Shown one piece after another: positions 19,726 through 31,367 of a DNA stretch of 64,000 nucleotides (positions within the stretch are counted from its first letter, which is position 1; each line of letters opens with the position of its first letter). The position numbers and the translations under genes are program-made. Where the stretch lies: positions 62,001 through 126,000 of the forward strand of contig NZ_MPSB01000003.1 in NCBI RefSeq assembly GCF_001981525.1. The letters are read 5' to 3'. The notes below the pieces were generated by a model. The model saw nothing but the letters and a program-made list of their open reading frames with translations, was not told the origin of the DNA and did not search any database. This DNA comes from Sphingomonas jeddahensis (GTDB lineage: Bacteria > Pseudomonadota > Alphaproteobacteria > Sphingomonadales > Sphingomonadaceae).

Positions 19726-20754
19726 TCACAACCGCCCCACGTGCAGCACGGTCGAATCTTCCCGCGCGCCGATCGCTTGCGCACAACCCGGATCGATCAC
19801 CACTTGATCGCCCACCTCGCGCACCGTGCCGAACGAACAACGGAAGTCCGACAGTCGCCCATGCGCGACCAGCGCCTCGGAGCCGCCATCGCGATCGCAT
19901 GCCACAACAGCTGCTTCCCGCGCCTCGCGGATCGACCGCACCGCATCGATCCGCGCCGTCATGGTCGGCCCGCCATCGAAGATGTCGATATATTTCTCGA
20001 AGGCGAACCCTTCATTCTCCAGCATCCGCATCGCCGCACGACCCGACGGGTGCGGCAGTCCAATCGCCGCCCGCGCGCTCTCCGATAGCATTGCGGTATA
20101 GATTGGATGCTTGGGCATCAGATCGGCGATGAACTGGTGTCCGTTAATGGCGTTGAAGGCGTCGGCATCCTGGAAATTCATGCCGAAGAACCGCCCGGCC
20201 AGCCCGTCCCAGAACGGCGAACCTCCCGCCTCGTCGATCACCCCGCGCAGCTCGGCCAGGATGCGGTCGCCGAAGCGCGCACGATGCGCTCGGATGAACA
20301 GGTAACGGCTGCGCGCCAGCAGCAGCCCCAGCCCGCCCGCGCGCTCGCCGGGATGGAGGAACAGCCCGCCGACCTCACTCGATCCTTCCAGATCGGTGGT
20401 CAGCGACAGCATCTCGGCGCGAAATGTGCGTTCCAGCTCGCGGCTATGCTGGGTCAGCGTGCTGATGCGATAGCTGTAGAAGGGATGATGTTGGCCGACG
20501 AGCGTAAAGATCTGGCACGTGCCGCGTACCTCGCCGGTGGTGACATTTTCCAGGATCAGGACGAACAATTCGTCCTTCACGCTCGGCTCGTCACGCTCGA
20601 AGGCGGCATGGCTGCGGTCGAGCTTTGCCTTCAGCGCGCGGCGATCGGGCGGCAGGTTGGTGAAACCGCCGCCGGTCAGCTTAGCCATCTCGTAGAGATG
20701 CGCGAGATCCTCGTCGCGCGCCGCCCGGACAACAAACGTCCCCGTTCCGCTCAA
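19726..20754 (-). CDS. astA: Arginine N-succinyltransferase
   Basis: AstA transfers succinyl from succinyl-CoA to the alpha-amino group of arginine, the entry step of the AST pathway. With a TTG start at 20754 the protein has 342 residues, close to the family length of about 344. It begins just before the conserved FVVRAARDEDLAHLYEMAKL and GGGFTNLPPD. Later motifs are FFGMNFQDADAFNA and KYIDIFDGGPTM. The TTG overlaps the upstream hydrolase stop as TTGA, with GGAG seven bases before it. An upstream ATG would add 62 residues antisense-like to nothing known, so TTG is preferred. Confidence 0.93.
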   Translation of the reverse strand: MSGTGTFVVRAARDEDLAHLYEMAKLTGGGFTNLPPDRRALKAKLDRSHAAFERDEPSVKDELFVLILENVTTGEVRGTCQIFTLVGQHHPFYSYRISTLTQHSRELERTFRAEMLSLTTDLEGSSEVGGLFLHPGERAGGLGLLLARSRYLFIRAHRARFGDRILAELRGVIDEAGGSPFWDGLAGRFFGMNFQDADAFNAINGHQFIADLMPKHPIYTAMLSESARAAIGLPHPSGRAAMRMLENEGFAFEKYIDIFDGGPTMTARIDAVRSIREAREAAVVACDRDGGSEALVAHGRLSDFRCSFGTVREVGDQVVIDPGCAQAIGAREDSTVLHVGRL

Positions 20755-21950
20755 AGCCCCGTCTCCGCCAGCCGCAGGATGGTCACTGCCGACAGCGCCG
20801 CCCGCTCGGCAAGACTGTCGACGATCAGAAATTCGTCCGCCGAATGGATGGCGCCGCCGCGCACGCCCATCGTGTCGACCACCGGCGTACCGGCGGCGGC
20901 GATGTTGTTGCCGTCGCACACACCGCCGGTGTCCCGCCAAGCGATCGGCACGCCCAGGTCGGCGCCGACGACTTGTACCAGATCGAACAGCCGTGCCGCC
21001 CTGGCATCAATCGGCTTGGGCGGACGGTTGAAGCTGCCATGCACCTCGACGCGCACGTCATGCGCGGTCGCGACATCGGCGACCGCCGCATCGATCGCGG
21101 CGCGCGCACGGGCGATCTCGGCCGCGTCCTTGGGGCGAAAGTTGACGCGCAGCACGGCGAGGTCGGGCACGACATTGTTCGGCCCGCCGCCATCGATCCG
21201 CGCCGGATTCACCGCCAGCCGCGGCCCCTTGGCCTCGCTCAGCCGCACTGCCAAGGCCGCCGCCGCGACGATCGCATTGCGCCCGTCCTCCGGATTGCGC
21301 CCCGCATGCGCCGATCGGCCGCGCACGACGATCGAGAAATTGCCCGTGCCGCCCCGCGCGCCTGCCAGCGTTCCGTCGGGCAGCGCCGGTTCATAGGTCA
21401 GCGCCGCCAGCTTGCCCTGCGCCGCTTCCTCGATCAGCGCCGCGGAGGAGAAAGAGCCGGTCTCCTCGTCCGAGTTGATGATCACGTCATAGCCGATCGG
21501 GCATCCCACCGCCTCGATCGCCTCCAGCGCGGCGAGCATCACCGCGAGCCCGCCCTTCATGTCGGCAACCCCCGGCCCGTTGATCGTGCCGTCGGGCCGA
21601 TCGGTCAGCGCCTGGAATGGATGATCCGCCGGATAGACCGTATCCATATGTCCCGTCAGCAGCAGCCGGGCAGGGGCGTCCGGCCGCACCGACAGATGCA
21701 GATGCCGGCCATGCTCAATCGCGGACACGGTGCCGTCCACTCCAACGCGCTCCGCCGCAGCAGGCTCGACCAGCCGCAGCGAACCGGGCAGGGCCGCAAA
21801 GGCGTCCGCCAGCAGATCGCCCATCTTTGCGAGTCCGGCGATGTTGCCTGTGCCGCTGTTCACCGCGGCCCAGGCGCGTGTCCGCGCGAGCATGGGCGAG
21901 GCCGCCGCATGCGTGATCGCTTGTTCTTCGATGCTGCTTGGTTGCGCCAT
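20751..21950 (-). CDS. M20 family metallohydrolase (possible succinyl-amide hydrolase of the AST pathway)
   Basis: The 399-residue product is an M20 (DapE/ArgE/carboxypeptidase G2-like) two-zinc amidohydrolase. Zinc-ligand motifs are complete: HMD in LLTGHMDTVYPAD, D in GPGVADMKGG, the catalytic EE pair in NSDEETGS, and a C-terminal His in AIHSADEF. A dimerisation domain lies in between (SAHAGRNPEDGRNA). It is first in the ast unit and shares the TTGA junction with astA. DapE of the same fold removes succinyl groups, so it may replace AstE here; that is inference. A glutamate carboxypeptidase role is the alternative. Confidence 0.85.
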   Translation of the reverse strand: MAQPSSIEEQAITHAAASPMLARTRAWAAVNSGTGNIAGLAKMGDLLADAFAALPGSLRLVEPAAAERVGVDGTVSAIEHGRHLHLSVRPDAPARLLLTGHMDTVYPADHPFQALTDRPDGTINGPGVADMKGGLAVMLAALEAIEAVGCPIGYDVIINSDEETGSFSSAALIEEAAQGKLAALTYEPALPDGTLAGARGGTGNFSIVVRGRSAHAGRNPEDGRNAIVAAAALAVRLSEAKGPRLAVNPARIDGGGPNNVVPDLAVLRVNFRPKDAAEIARARAAIDAAVADVATAHDVRVEVHGSFNRPPKPIDARAARLFDLVQVVGADLGVPIAWRDTGGVCDGNNIAAAGTPVVDTMGVRGGAIHSADEFLIVDSLAERAALSAVTILRLAETGL

Positions 21951-21995
21951 TGTAACCGGTTGCTAGCCGATGCTGCCGATGCCGGCCACCCCAGG

Positions 21996-22016
21996 AATTG
22001 CGAGTGATTCTCACCG
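21996..22016. promoter_or_regulatory. Possible Fur-like box between the ast unit and nuoA
   Basis: ATTGCGAGTGATTCTCACCGG resembles proteobacterial ferric-uptake boxes of the type TTGCGAATGATTCTCA and has a partial dyad. It lies in the 159-base divergent spacer, 94 bases before nuoA. No other evidence supports it. Confidence 0.3.
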
Positions 22017-22109
22017 GTGCCATGCCTTGCCCCATGGGTTTCGCGGGCCTAAAGCGACCGCGAATTTTCTCGTTCGCAGCTGCGAGAGAAGCCCCAAACG
22101 AGAGCGCTG

Positions 22110-22484
22110 ATGGTCGATCTGTCGCAATATCTGCCGATTCTGATGTTCCTGGGCGTGGCGCTGGTTCTGTCGTCGGCATTTGTGTTTCTGCCGATGGCGG
22201 TGTCCCGTCTCACCGGGACGTACAAGCCGTCGGTTGAAAAACTCAGCGAATATGAATGCGGTTTCCCCGCGTTCGAGGACAGCCGCGCACAATTTGACGT
22301 GCGTTTTTATCTGGTTGCGATCCTTTTCATCATCTTTGATCTCGAAGCGGCGTTCCTATTTCCATGGGCAGTAAGCGTGTTCGATCTCGGCTGGACGGCC
22401 TGGATCAGCATGATGATCTTCATCGGCGAGCTCGCGCTCGGGCTCGTCTACGCCTGGAAGAAGGGCGCACTGGATTGGGAATGA
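22110..22484 (+). CDS. nuoA: NADH-quinone oxidoreductase subunit A
   Basis: NuoA is a membrane subunit of respiratory complex I at the junction of the peripheral and membrane arms. The 124-residue product has three membrane spans and the diagnostic loop [39 protein letters not shown] in pieces: YECGF (the redox-sensed Cys), FDVRFY and [11 protein letters not shown]. It opens the 14-gene nuo operon. Its stop overlaps nuoB as ATGA. Confidence 0.96.
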   Translation: MVDLSQYLPILMFLGVALVLSSAFVFLPMAVSRLTGTYKPSVEKLSEYECGFPAFEDSRAQFDVRFYLVAILFIIFDLEAAFLFPWAVSVFDLGWTAWISMMIFIGELALGLVYAWKKGALDWE

Positions 22485-23053
22485 CCATGCACTCCGGCCC
22501 CGTAGAATTGCAGCGCGACGCTCGCGCGATCTCGAGCGGAACGGGCCTCGTTCAGCCCGATCCCGGCTTTTTCAATGATCTGAACGGCGAACTGACCGAC
22601 AAGGGTTTCCTTGTCACCTCCACCGAGGAGCTGTTCCAGTGGGCGCGCACCGGCTCGCTGTGGTGGATGACCTTCGGCCTCGCCTGCTGCGCCGTGGAGA
22701 TGATCCACGTCAACATGCCGCGCTACGATCTGGAGCGCTTCGGCGCCGCGCCGCGCGCTTCCCCGCGCCAGTCTGACGTGATGATCGTCGCGGGCACGCT
22801 CTGCAACAAGATGGCCCCGGCTCTGCGCCGCGTGTACGATCAGATGTCTGAGCCGAAGTACGTCATCTCGATGGGCTCGTGCGCCAACGGCGGCGGCTAT
22901 TACCATTATAGCTACAGTGTCGTGCGCGGTTGCGATCGCGTGGTGCCGGTCGACATCTACGTTCCGGGCTGCCCGCCGACCGCGGAGGCGCTGCTATACG
23001 GGATCATGCAGCTTCAGCGTAAGATCCGTCGTTCCGGGAGCATCGAACGGTGA
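22481..23053 (+). CDS. nuoB: NADH-quinone oxidoreductase subunit B
   Basis: NuoB holds cluster N2, the last [4Fe-4S] centre before quinone. The 190-residue product shows all four ligands: adjacent C69-C70 in [12 protein letters not shown]134 in [14 protein letters not shown] and C164 in [12 protein letters not shown] start at ATG 22481, which overlaps the nuoA stop (ATGA); a second ATG two codons later is possible. The stop overlaps nuoC through GTGA. Confidence 0.97.
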   Translation: MTMHSGPVELQRDARAISSGTGLVQPDPGFFNDLNGELTDKGFLVTSTEELFQWARTGSLWWMTFGLACCAVEMIHVNMPRYDLERFGAAPRASPRQSDVMIVAGTLCNKMAPALRRVYDQMSEPKYVISMGSCANGGGYYHYSYSVVRGCDRVVPVDIYVPGCPPTAEALLYGIMQLQRKIRRSGSIER

Positions 23054-23901
23054 GGGCGCCCGCGCCAAAGTGGGCCTATGAGCTCAATGATGCGACGCTC
23101 GACGCGGCGCGCGCGGCGATCCCGCAGGGGTTGGTCAATGCCTTCGCGCACGTCGGCGAGATCCAGTTGCACGTCCATCGCGATCACCTGATCGCGGCGC
23201 TGACGGCGCTGCGCGACACGCCGGGCCTCGAATATCAGCAGCTGATGGACATCGCTGGCGTCGATTATCCCGATCGCGGCGAAGAGCGGTTCGAAGTTGT
23301 CTATTGCATGCTCTCGCTGACCCGCAATCATCGTCTGCACGTGCATGTCACGGCGAGCGAGGATACGCCGGTGCCATCGGTGACCGCGATGTGGCCGGTC
23401 GCCGGCTGGTATGAGCGCGAAGTGTACGACATGTACGGCGTGCTGTTCGCGGGCAACCAGGATCTTCGCCGGATCCTCACCGATTACGGCTTCCGCGGCC
23501 ATCCGCAGCGCAAGGATTTCCCGCTCTCAGGGTTTGTCGAGATGCGCTATTCGGAAGAAGCGAAGCGCGTCATGTACGAGCCGGTGAAGCTCGCGCAGGA
23601 TTTTCGCACCTTTGATTTCACCAGCCCTTGGGAAGGCGCCGAATACGTCCTTCCGGGTGACGAGAAGGGTGCCGCGCTGCCGCAGGCCAAGGGTGCGCCC
23701 TCGCCGGTGACAGCCGACCAGGTCCGCAAGGCGGACGACGCACAAAGCGACAAGAGGCCGGCCGATGCGCCGAGCGAGCCATACGCCAAGGAAGATGCCA
23801 ACAGCAGCGCCGAAACCGGCGCGGGCAAGCCGCACCCCAATGATACACCCAAGCCGGCCGACCCCGATGTCATCCCCGGCAAGGGAGGGCAGAACCAATG
23901 A
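23050..23901 (+). CDS. nuoC: NADH-quinone oxidoreductase subunit C with an acidic/Pro-rich C-terminal tail
   Basis: NuoC is the 30-kDa-type peripheral subunit that packs against NuoD. The core (residues 1-200) is standard: [61 protein letters not shown]. Residues 203-283 form a disordered-looking tail rich in Ala, Pro, Asp and Lys ([20 protein letters not shown]), making it longer than compact homologues of about 200 residues. It is not fused to NuoD. Starts at GTG 23050 overlapping nuoB; ends overlapping nuoD (ATGA). Confidence 0.96.
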   Translation: MRAPAPKWAYELNDATLDAARAAIPQGLVNAFAHVGEIQLHVHRDHLIAALTALRDTPGLEYQQLMDIAGVDYPDRGEERFEVVYCMLSLTRNHRLHVHVTASEDTPVPSVTAMWPVAGWYEREVYDMYGVLFAGNQDLRRILTDYGFRGHPQRKDFPLSGFVEMRYSEEAKRVMYEPVKLAQDFRTFDFTSPWEGAEYVLPGDEKGAALPQAKGAPSPVTADQVRKADDAQSDKRPADAPSEPYAKEDANSSAETGAGKPHPNDTPKPADPDVIPGKGGQNQ

Positions 23902-25172
23902 CCGGAATCCCCGTCATCGACGTCGCTGATCCGAACGTCGATCCCGCTGTCGCACGCACCGTCGGCGCGCTGGATGGCGCGCACGACACCCAGGGTGATG
24001 TCGCGATCCAGAACTACACGATCAACTTCGGCCCGCAGCATCCCGCCGCCCACGGGGTGCTCCGCCTCGTTATGGAGCTCGACGGCGAGATCGTCGAACG
24101 GATCGATCCGCACGTCGGCCTGCTCCATCGCGGCACTGAGAAGTTCATCGAATACAAGACGTATTTGCAGTCGATCCCGTATTTCGATCGGCTCGATTAC
24201 TGCTCGCCGATGTGCATGGAGCATTCGTACGTGCTCGCGATCGAGAAGTTGCTCGATCTCGAAGTGCCGATCCGCGCGCAATATCTTCGCGTGTTTTTCG
24301 CCGAGCTGACCCGCATCAAGAACCACATGCTCAACCTGGGCAGTCATGTGATGGACGTCGGTGCGATGACGCCGAACCTGTGGCTGTTCGAGTTGCGCGA
24401 AGACTGCATGAACTTCTATGAGCGTGCCTCCGGTGCGCGCATGCATGCGAACTATTTCCGGCCTGGCGGCGTCCGGCAGGACGTGCCGCTGAAGCTGCTG
24501 ACCGATATCGCCGAATGGCTCGACTCGCGCCTGCCGCGCTTGTTCGAGGATGCGATCAGCCTTGTCGCGGACAACCGCATCTTCAAGCAGCGCAACGTCG
24601 ATATCGCCGTGGTGAGCCGCGATGATGCGATCCGTTGGGGCTTCTCTGGCCCGATGATTCGCGCAGCTGGGATCCCCTGGGATTTGCGCAAGCAGCAACC
24701 CTATGACGTTTATGCCAAGATGGACTTTGAAGTGCCGGTCGGCACGCGCGGCGACTGCTACGATCGGTTTATGGTGCGCGTCGAGGAGGTTCGCCAGTCC
24801 GCGCGGATCATGAAGCAGTGCCTGGCTGAAATGCCGGAAGGTCCGACCGCCAGCTTCGATCGCAAGGTCGTGCCACCCAAGCGCGGTGAGATGAAGCAGT
24901 CGATGGAAGCGCTGATCCATCACTTCAAGCTCTACACCGAAGGCTATCACGTGCCCGCGGGCGAAGTGTACGTTGCTACGGAGAGCCCGAAGGGCGAATT
25001 TGGCGTGTATCTGATCTCGGACGGCAGCAATAAGCCGTACCGCTGCAAGATCCGACCGACCGCCTTTTCGCACTTGCAGGCAATGGATTTCATGAGCCGC
25101 GGCCACATGCTCGCGGACACCACCGCCATTCTCGGCGCGATGGATATCGTTTTTGGTGAATGTGACCGCTGA
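23898..25172 (+). CDS. nuoD: NADH-quinone oxidoreductase subunit D
   Basis: NuoD (49-kDa type) builds the quinone-binding site with NuoB. The 424-residue product contains the near-universal [15 protein letters not shown] with the quinone-site His, [20 protein letters not shown], and the C-terminal [19 protein letters not shown] and [15 protein letters not shown]. The first 35 residues ([18 protein letters not shown]) are a short variable extension. The stop TGA and the nuoE ATG share one base (TGATG). Confidence 0.97.
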   Translation: MTGIPVIDVADPNVDPAVARTVGALDGAHDTQGDVAIQNYTINFGPQHPAAHGVLRLVMELDGEIVERIDPHVGLLHRGTEKFIEYKTYLQSIPYFDRLDYCSPMCMEHSYVLAIEKLLDLEVPIRAQYLRVFFAELTRIKNHMLNLGSHVMDVGAMTPNLWLFELREDCMNFYERASGARMHANYFRPGGVRQDVPLKLLTDIAEWLDSRLPRLFEDAISLVADNRIFKQRNVDIAVVSRDDAIRWGFSGPMIRAAGIPWDLRKQQPYDVYAKMDFEVPVGTRGDCYDRFMVRVEEVRQSARIMKQCLAEMPEGPTASFDRKVVPPKRGEMKQSMEALIHHFKLYTEGYHVPAGEVYVATESPKGEFGVYLISDGSNKPYRCKIRPTAFSHLQAMDFMSRGHMLADTTAILGAMDIVFGECDR

Positions 25173-25863
25173 TGGCTGACGCTCCCCAGATCCCCGACGA
25201 GGCAGAGGTCCGCGCACGCTGGGGCGCGTTCGCCTGGTCCGACGAAAGCCGTGAGAAACGCAACGCGATCCTCGCGCGCTATCCCGCCGGCCGCGAACAG
25301 TCGGCGTCGATCCCGCTGCTCGATCTGGCGCAGCGCCAGGTGGGTGCCGAAACGAACACGCAGGGCTGGTTGCCCATCCCGGTGATCGAATATGTCGCGC
25401 GCGAGATCAGCGTGCCGTACATCCGCGTGTACGAGGTCGCGACCTTCTACACGATGTTCAACCTGGCGCCGGTCGGCCGCTATCATGTGCAGGTCTGCGG
25501 CACCACGCCGTGCATGCTGCGCGGTTCAGACGACGTGCTGGCGGCGTGCAAGAACAAGGGGCTGATCAAGGGCAAGACCACGCCCGACGGCCTGTTCACG
25601 CTGACCGAGGTCGAGTGCATGGGCAATTGCGCCTCGGCGCCGATGGTCCAGATCAACGACGATAACTTCGAGGATCTCGATTACGATCGCACGATCGCGA
25701 TCCTCGACGCGCTGGCGCGGGGCGAACAGCCAAAGGCCGGCACGCAGGAGCCGGGCCGGCACACCGTGGAGCCGCTCGGCGGCCCAACCACGCTGACCGC
25801 GATGGTGAACGAGAACCACGATTACCGTTCCGAATGGAACACGCCTGCCGTGGGAGCGAGCGC

Positions 25864-25867
<4 letters not shown>
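25172..25867 (+). CDS. nuoE: NADH-quinone oxidoreductase subunit E
   Basis: NuoE (24-kDa type) carries a [2Fe-2S] cluster next to the FMN subunit. The thioredoxin-like domain shows the four ligands C109 and C114 ([11 protein letters not shown]) and C149 and C153 ([11 protein letters not shown]). The N-terminal helical part contains LLDLAQRQ and [13 protein letters not shown]. After about residue 185 there is a tail ([18 protein letters not shown]) seen in alphaproteobacterial and mitochondrial homologues. The stop overlaps nuoF as ATGA. Confidence 0.96.
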
Positions 25868-27182
<1,315 letters not shown>

Positions 27183-27183
<1 letters not shown>

Positions 27184-29183
27184 TGCCCAAGCTGAAGGTA
27201 GACGGGATCGAGGTTGAGGTGCCGCAGGGAGCCACCGTGCTCCAGGCGTGCGAAGCGGCCGGCAAGGAAATCCCGCGTTTCTGTTATCATGAGCGGCTGT
27301 CGATCGCCGGCAACTGCCGCATGTGCCTGGTCGAGGTGAAGCCCGGACCGCCGAAGCCGCAGGCGTCGTGCGCGCTGCCGGCGGCCGACAACCAGGAAGT
27401 GTTCACCACCTCGCCGATGGTGAAGCATGCCCGCGAGGGCATTATGGAATTTCTGCTGATCAATCACCCGCTCGATTGCCCGATCTGCGATCAGGGCGGC
27501 GAGTGCGACCTGCAGGACCAGGCGATGGCCTATGGTCGCGGCCACAGCCGCTTCCAGGAGAACAAGCGCGCCGTCACCGAGAAGTACATGGGGCCGATCG
27601 TCAAGACGATCATGACCCGCTGCATTCAGTGCACCCGCTGCGTCCGCTTCGCCGAGGAAGTCTCGGGCGTGGAGGAAATCGGCGCGATCTATCGCGGCGA
27701 GAACATGCAGATCACCTCCTATCTCGAAGAGGCGGTGACGAGCGAACTCAGCGGCAACGTCGTCGACCTCTGCCCCGTCGGCGCGCTGACCTCGAAGCCC
27801 TATTCGTTCGAAGCACGCCCGTGGGAGCTCAAGAAGACGCTCACCATCGACGTGATGGACGCGGTGGGCACCAACATTCGCCTCGACAGCCGCGGCCGTC
27901 AGGTGCTGCGCGCGCTGCCGCGGGTGAATGAGGACGTCAACGAGGAGTGGGCAACCGACAAGACGCGGCACGCCGTCGACGGCCTGGTCCGCCGCCGCCT
28001 CGACAAGCCTTATGTGCGCCGCGACGGCAAGCTGGTGCCGGCGACCTGGGACGAGGCGTTCGCCGCCATCGCCGAGGTCGCCAAGACCGCGGGTGACAGC
28101 GTCGCTGCCGTCGCCGGTGACATCGTCGATTGCGAGACGATGTTCGCGGCCAAGGCGCTGCTCAAGTCCCTGGGCTCGTCGCTGCTCGAAGGGCGGCAGA
28201 CCGGCATGACGTACGACACGTCGAGCCTCGCTGCGGTGAACTTCAATACCACGATTGCCGGCATCGAGCGCGCGGACGCGATCCTACTGGTGGGGACGAA
28301 CCTCCGCTGGGAGGCGAGCCTCGTCAACACGCGCATCCGCAAGGCGATCAAGCGCGGCGCAAAGGTGTGGGCGATCGGCCCCGAGACCGAGCTGACCTAC
28401 AAGGTCGAATGGCTCGGCAACGATCTCGCCGTGCTCGGCAACTTGCCCGAGGCGCTGACCGAAGCATTCGGCAAGGCCGAGCGGCCGGCGGTGATCGTCG
28501 GTGGCGCGGCGCTTAAGGGCGCACACGGCGCGACGCTTGAGCTGGCCAGGTCGCTCAATCTCGTCCGCGAGGGCTGGAACGGCTATAACGTCGTTCACTT
28601 CTCCGCCGCGCGGATGGGTGGACTGATGCTGGGTTACGCCCAAAAGGACGGGATTTCAGCGCTTCACGACGCGAAGCTCAGCTTCTTTCTCGGCGCCGAC
28701 GAAGCCGACTTCACGAAGTTCGCCGGCTTCAAGGTCTATATCGGCCATCACGGCGACAGGGGCGCAGCTGCGGCCGACGTCGTCCTTCCGGGTGCGAGCT
28801 ATGCCGAGAAGTCGGGCACCTACGTCAACCTCGAAGGCCGCGTTCAGCGTGGCAATCGCGCGGTCTTCCCGCCGGGTGATGCGCGCGAGGACTGGACGAT
28901 CCTTCGCGCCCTGTCGGAGCGACTGGGCAACGTCCTGCCGTTCGACACCATCGAGGAATTGCGCGCGGCCATGGCGCTCGATTGCCCCGACCTCGCCAAC
29001 GAGGGTCTGGTGATCTTTGCCTGGAACCCGCCGTCGCTCGACACGTGCGCCGAAGGCGTGATGGAAGGCTATCCGATCAAGGACTTCTATCTTACCAACG
29101 CGATCTGCCGCGCCTCGCCGACGATGCAGCGCTGCTCGGCCGAACTGGTCCACGGCGAAACCTTCGCGGAGGCCGCGGAATGA
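27183..29183 (+). CDS. nuoG: NADH-quinone oxidoreductase subunit G
   Basis: NuoG (75-kDa type) relays electrons through several Fe-S centres in the peripheral arm. The 666-residue product has an N-terminal ferredoxin-like [2Fe-2S] domain ([20 protein letters not shown]), the His-ligand region [20 protein letters not shown], and [4Fe-4S] ligands in [17 protein letters not shown] with the distal Cys in [15 protein letters not shown] molybdopterin-oxidoreductase-like domain without Mo-site features follows. The length is alphaproteobacterial/mitochondrial type, shorter than the E. coli form. The stop overlaps nuoH (ATGA). Confidence 0.97.
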
Positions 29184-30229
29184 CCGCCTTTTTCAACACT
29201 ACCTTGGGTCTGCCCCACGGCTGGGCGTGGTTCCTTGCCACGCTGATTGGCATCCTCGTGATCGCGCTGCCGCTGATGCTGGCGGTGGCGATGATCATCT
29301 ACGCCGATCGCAAGATCTGGGCGGCGATGGCGCTGCGCCGCGGCCCCAACGTGGTTGGCCCGTTCGGACTGATGCAGTCGTTCGCTGACGGCCTGAAGGT
29401 GTTCCTGCAGGAGACGATCGTCCCTGCAGCGGCCAACCGCGGCCTGTTCCTGCTGGCGCCGATCATCACCTTCACGGTCGCGCTGATCGTCTGGGCGGTG
29501 GTGCCGTTCGACATCGGCGTGGTGCTGGCGGACATCAACGTCGGCCTGCTCTACGTACTCGCCGCCTCGTCTCTAGGCGTGTACGGCATCATCCTCGCGG
29601 GTTGGTCGTCCAACTCCAAATATCCGTTCTTCTCGGCGATCCGCGCCGCCGCGCAGATGGTCAGCTATGAAGTCGCGATCGGCTTCATCCTCATCTCGAT
29701 CGTGATGTGGGCGGGCTCGTTTAACCTCACCTCGATTGTCGAGGCGCAGCGCGGCGTGCTCAACACGCCGATCAACGGCTTCTTCCTCAATCCGCTGCTG
29801 TTCCCGATGGCGGTGATGTTCTTCATCTCGTCGCTCGCCGAAACGCAGCGTGCGCCGTTCGACCTCACCGAGGCGGAGTCGGAGCTCGTCGCTGGCTATC
29901 AGACCGAATATTCGTCGATGAGCTTCGCGCTCTACTGGCTCGGCGAGTACGCGAACGTCATCCTGATGTGCACGCTGAATGCGACGCTCTTCTGGGGTGG
30001 CTATCTGCCGCCGATCGACTGGGCGCCGCTCTATTACGTGCCGGGGATCATCTGGCTGTTCGCCAAAATCCTGTTCTTCTTCTTCTGCTTTAGCTGGGTG
30101 AAGGCGACCGTGCCACGGTATCGCTATGACCAGCTAATGCGGCTGGGCTGGAAGGTGTTCCTGCCGGTGTCGCTGTTCTGGGTATTCCTCGTGTCGGGCG
30201 TGCTAATGCTCTACCGGGTTGGGATCTGA
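29180..30229 (+). CDS. nuoH: NADH-quinone oxidoreductase subunit H
   Basis: NuoH (ND1) is the membrane subunit forming the quinone chamber entrance. The 349-residue product has about eight spans and the signatures [40 protein letters not shown] and the acidic loop [21 protein letters not shown] start at ATG 29180, overlapping the nuoG stop (ATGA). One base separates its stop from the nuoI start. Confidence 0.97.
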   Translation: MTAFFNTTLGLPHGWAWFLATLIGILVIALPLMLAVAMIIYADRKIWAAMALRRGPNVVGPFGLMQSFADGLKVFLQETIVPAAANRGLFLLAPIITFTVALIVWAVVPFDIGVVLADINVGLLYVLAASSLGVYGIILAGWSSNSKYPFFSAIRAAAQMVSYEVAIGFILISIVMWAGSFNLTSIVEAQRGVLNTPINGFFLNPLLFPMAVMFFISSLAETQRAPFDLTEAESELVAGYQTEYSSMSFALYWLGEYANVILMCTLNATLFWGGYLPPIDWAPLYYVPGIIWLFAKILFFFFCFSWVKATVPRYRYDQLMRLGWKVFLPVSLFWVFLVSGVLMLYRVGI

Positions 30230-30230
30230 T

Positions 30231-30716
30231 ATGGGTATCGCTTCGACGATCAAGGCCTTCACTCTCTGGGAGTTCGTGAAGGCGCACGCTTTGACCTTGA
30301 GGTATTTCTTCAAGCCCAAGGCGACGATCAACTATCCGTTCGAGCGCAATCCGGTGTCGCCGCGCTTCCGCGGCGAACACGCGCTGCGTCGCTATCCTAA
30401 TGGCGAGGAACGCTGCATCGCGTGCAAGCTGTGCGAGGCGGTATGCCCCGCATTGGCAATCACGATCGAGGCGGAACCGCGCGACGACGGCAGCCGCCGG
30501 ACCACGCGCTACGACATCGACATGACCAAGTGCATTTACTGCGGGCTGTGCCAGGAGGCTTGCCCGGTGGACGCGATCGTCGAGGGTCCGAACCTCGAAT
30601 TCTCGACCGAGACGCGCGAGGAGCTGATCTACGACAAGGCCAAGCTGCTCGATAACGGCGATCGCTGGGAAAGCGCCATTGCGGCGAACATTGCCGCCGA
30701 TGCGGCTTACCGGTAG
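30231..30716 (+). CDS. nuoI: NADH-quinone oxidoreductase subunit I
   Basis: NuoI (TYKY) carries clusters N6a and N6b. The 161-residue product has an amphipathic N-terminus ([20 protein letters not shown]), the segment [20 protein letters not shown], and two 8Fe-ferredoxin motifs, [12 protein letters not shown] and [16 protein letters not shown] at 30219 would add four residues inside nuoH; the ATG at 30231 is preferred. Unlike most junctions in this operon it does not overlap nuoJ: a 39-base spacer with a tiny ORF follows. Confidence 0.96.
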   Translation: MGIASTIKAFTLWEFVKAHALTLRYFFKPKATINYPFERNPVSPRFRGEHALRRYPNGEERCIACKLCEAVCPALAITIEAEPRDDGSRRTTRYDIDMTKCIYCGLCQEACPVDAIVEGPNLEFSTETREELIYDKAKLLDNGDRWESAIAANIAADAAYR

Positions 30717-30726
30717 GCGGCACGCG

Positions 30727-30759
30727 ATGATTCAACTGCTTCTCGGGGTGGCGGCATGA
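30727..30759 (+). CDS. Ten-residue leader ORF linking nuoI to nuoJ (putative)
   Basis: ATG 30727 opens a frame encoding [10 protein letters not shown] and ends in a TGA that overlaps the nuoJ ATG (ATGA, 30756-30759). GGTAGGCGG lies 5-13 bases before it. It may carry ribosomes across the spacer so that nuoJ is translated by coupling. No peptide function is claimed. Chance is a real alternative for such a short frame. Confidence 0.35.
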   Translation: MIQLLLGVAA

Positions 30760-31367
30760 TCCAAGCCATCGCCTTCTACATCTTCGCGATCGTGGTGCTG
30801 GTTTCCGGCGCGATGACGATCGCCTCCCGCAATCCGGTGCACAGCGTGCTGTGGCTGATCCTGGCGTTCTTCAATGCCGCCGGGCTGATGGTGCTCGTCG
30901 GTGCCGAGTTCATCGCGATGCTGCTCGTCATCGTTTATGTCGGCGCGGTCGCGGTGCTGTTCCTGTTCGTCGTGATGATGCTCGAAATTGACTTCGCGCA
31001 GCTTCGCGCTGGTTTTGTTCGCTATTTCGGCATCGGCCTCGTGTTGGCCGTAGCGCTGGTCGCTGAGATCCTGATCGCGGTCGGCGCATGGAGCGCGGGC
31101 GGTGTCGATCTCGCCCGTCGCGGCGCGCCGGTCGATCCGACGATCCCGAACATTCAGGCGATCGGCAATTTGCTCTACACGCGCTACCTGTTCGTGTTCG
31201 AAGGCGCCGGACTCGTGCTGCTGGTCGCCATGATCGGCGCGATCGTGCTGACCCATCGCCAGCGGCAGGGCGTTCGCCCGCAGAACATCGCGGCCCAGAT
31301 CGCGCGCCGTCCGCAGGATGCGACGCGCAACATGCGGCCGGAAATCGGACAGGGGGTGCAGCTGTGA
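30756..31367 (+). CDS. nuoJ: NADH-quinone oxidoreductase subunit J
   Basis: NuoJ (ND6) is a five-span membrane subunit; its third helix holds a pi-bulge that moves during coupling. The 203-residue product shows [19 protein letters not shown] and the conserved helix [20 protein letters not shown]. The C-terminal tail ([20 protein letters not shown]) is basic and variable. Its stop overlaps the GTG of nuoK (GTGA). Confidence 0.96.
   Translation: MIQAIAFYIFAIVVLVSGAMTIASRNPVHSVLWLILAFFNAAGLMVLVGAEFIAMLLVIVYVGAVAVLFLFVVMMLEIDFAQLRAGFVRYFGIGLVLAVALVAEILIAVGAWSAGGVDLARRGAPVDPTIPNIQAIGNLLYTRYLFVFEGAGLVLLVAMIGAIVLTHRQRQGVRPQNIAAQIARRPQDATRNMRPEIGQGVQL

Noticed and set aside
19608..19784. Longer astB start upstream of 19610
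   Set aside because: The extension translates through the family B repeat and has no homology-like features; the family N-terminus begins at 19610.
23547..25217. A 556-codon minus-strand open frame opposite nuoC-nuoD
   Set aside because: It mirrors the coding frame of certain nuo genes. High GC removes stops on the antisense strand, and the predicted protein is His/Arg-rich without a recognisable domain.
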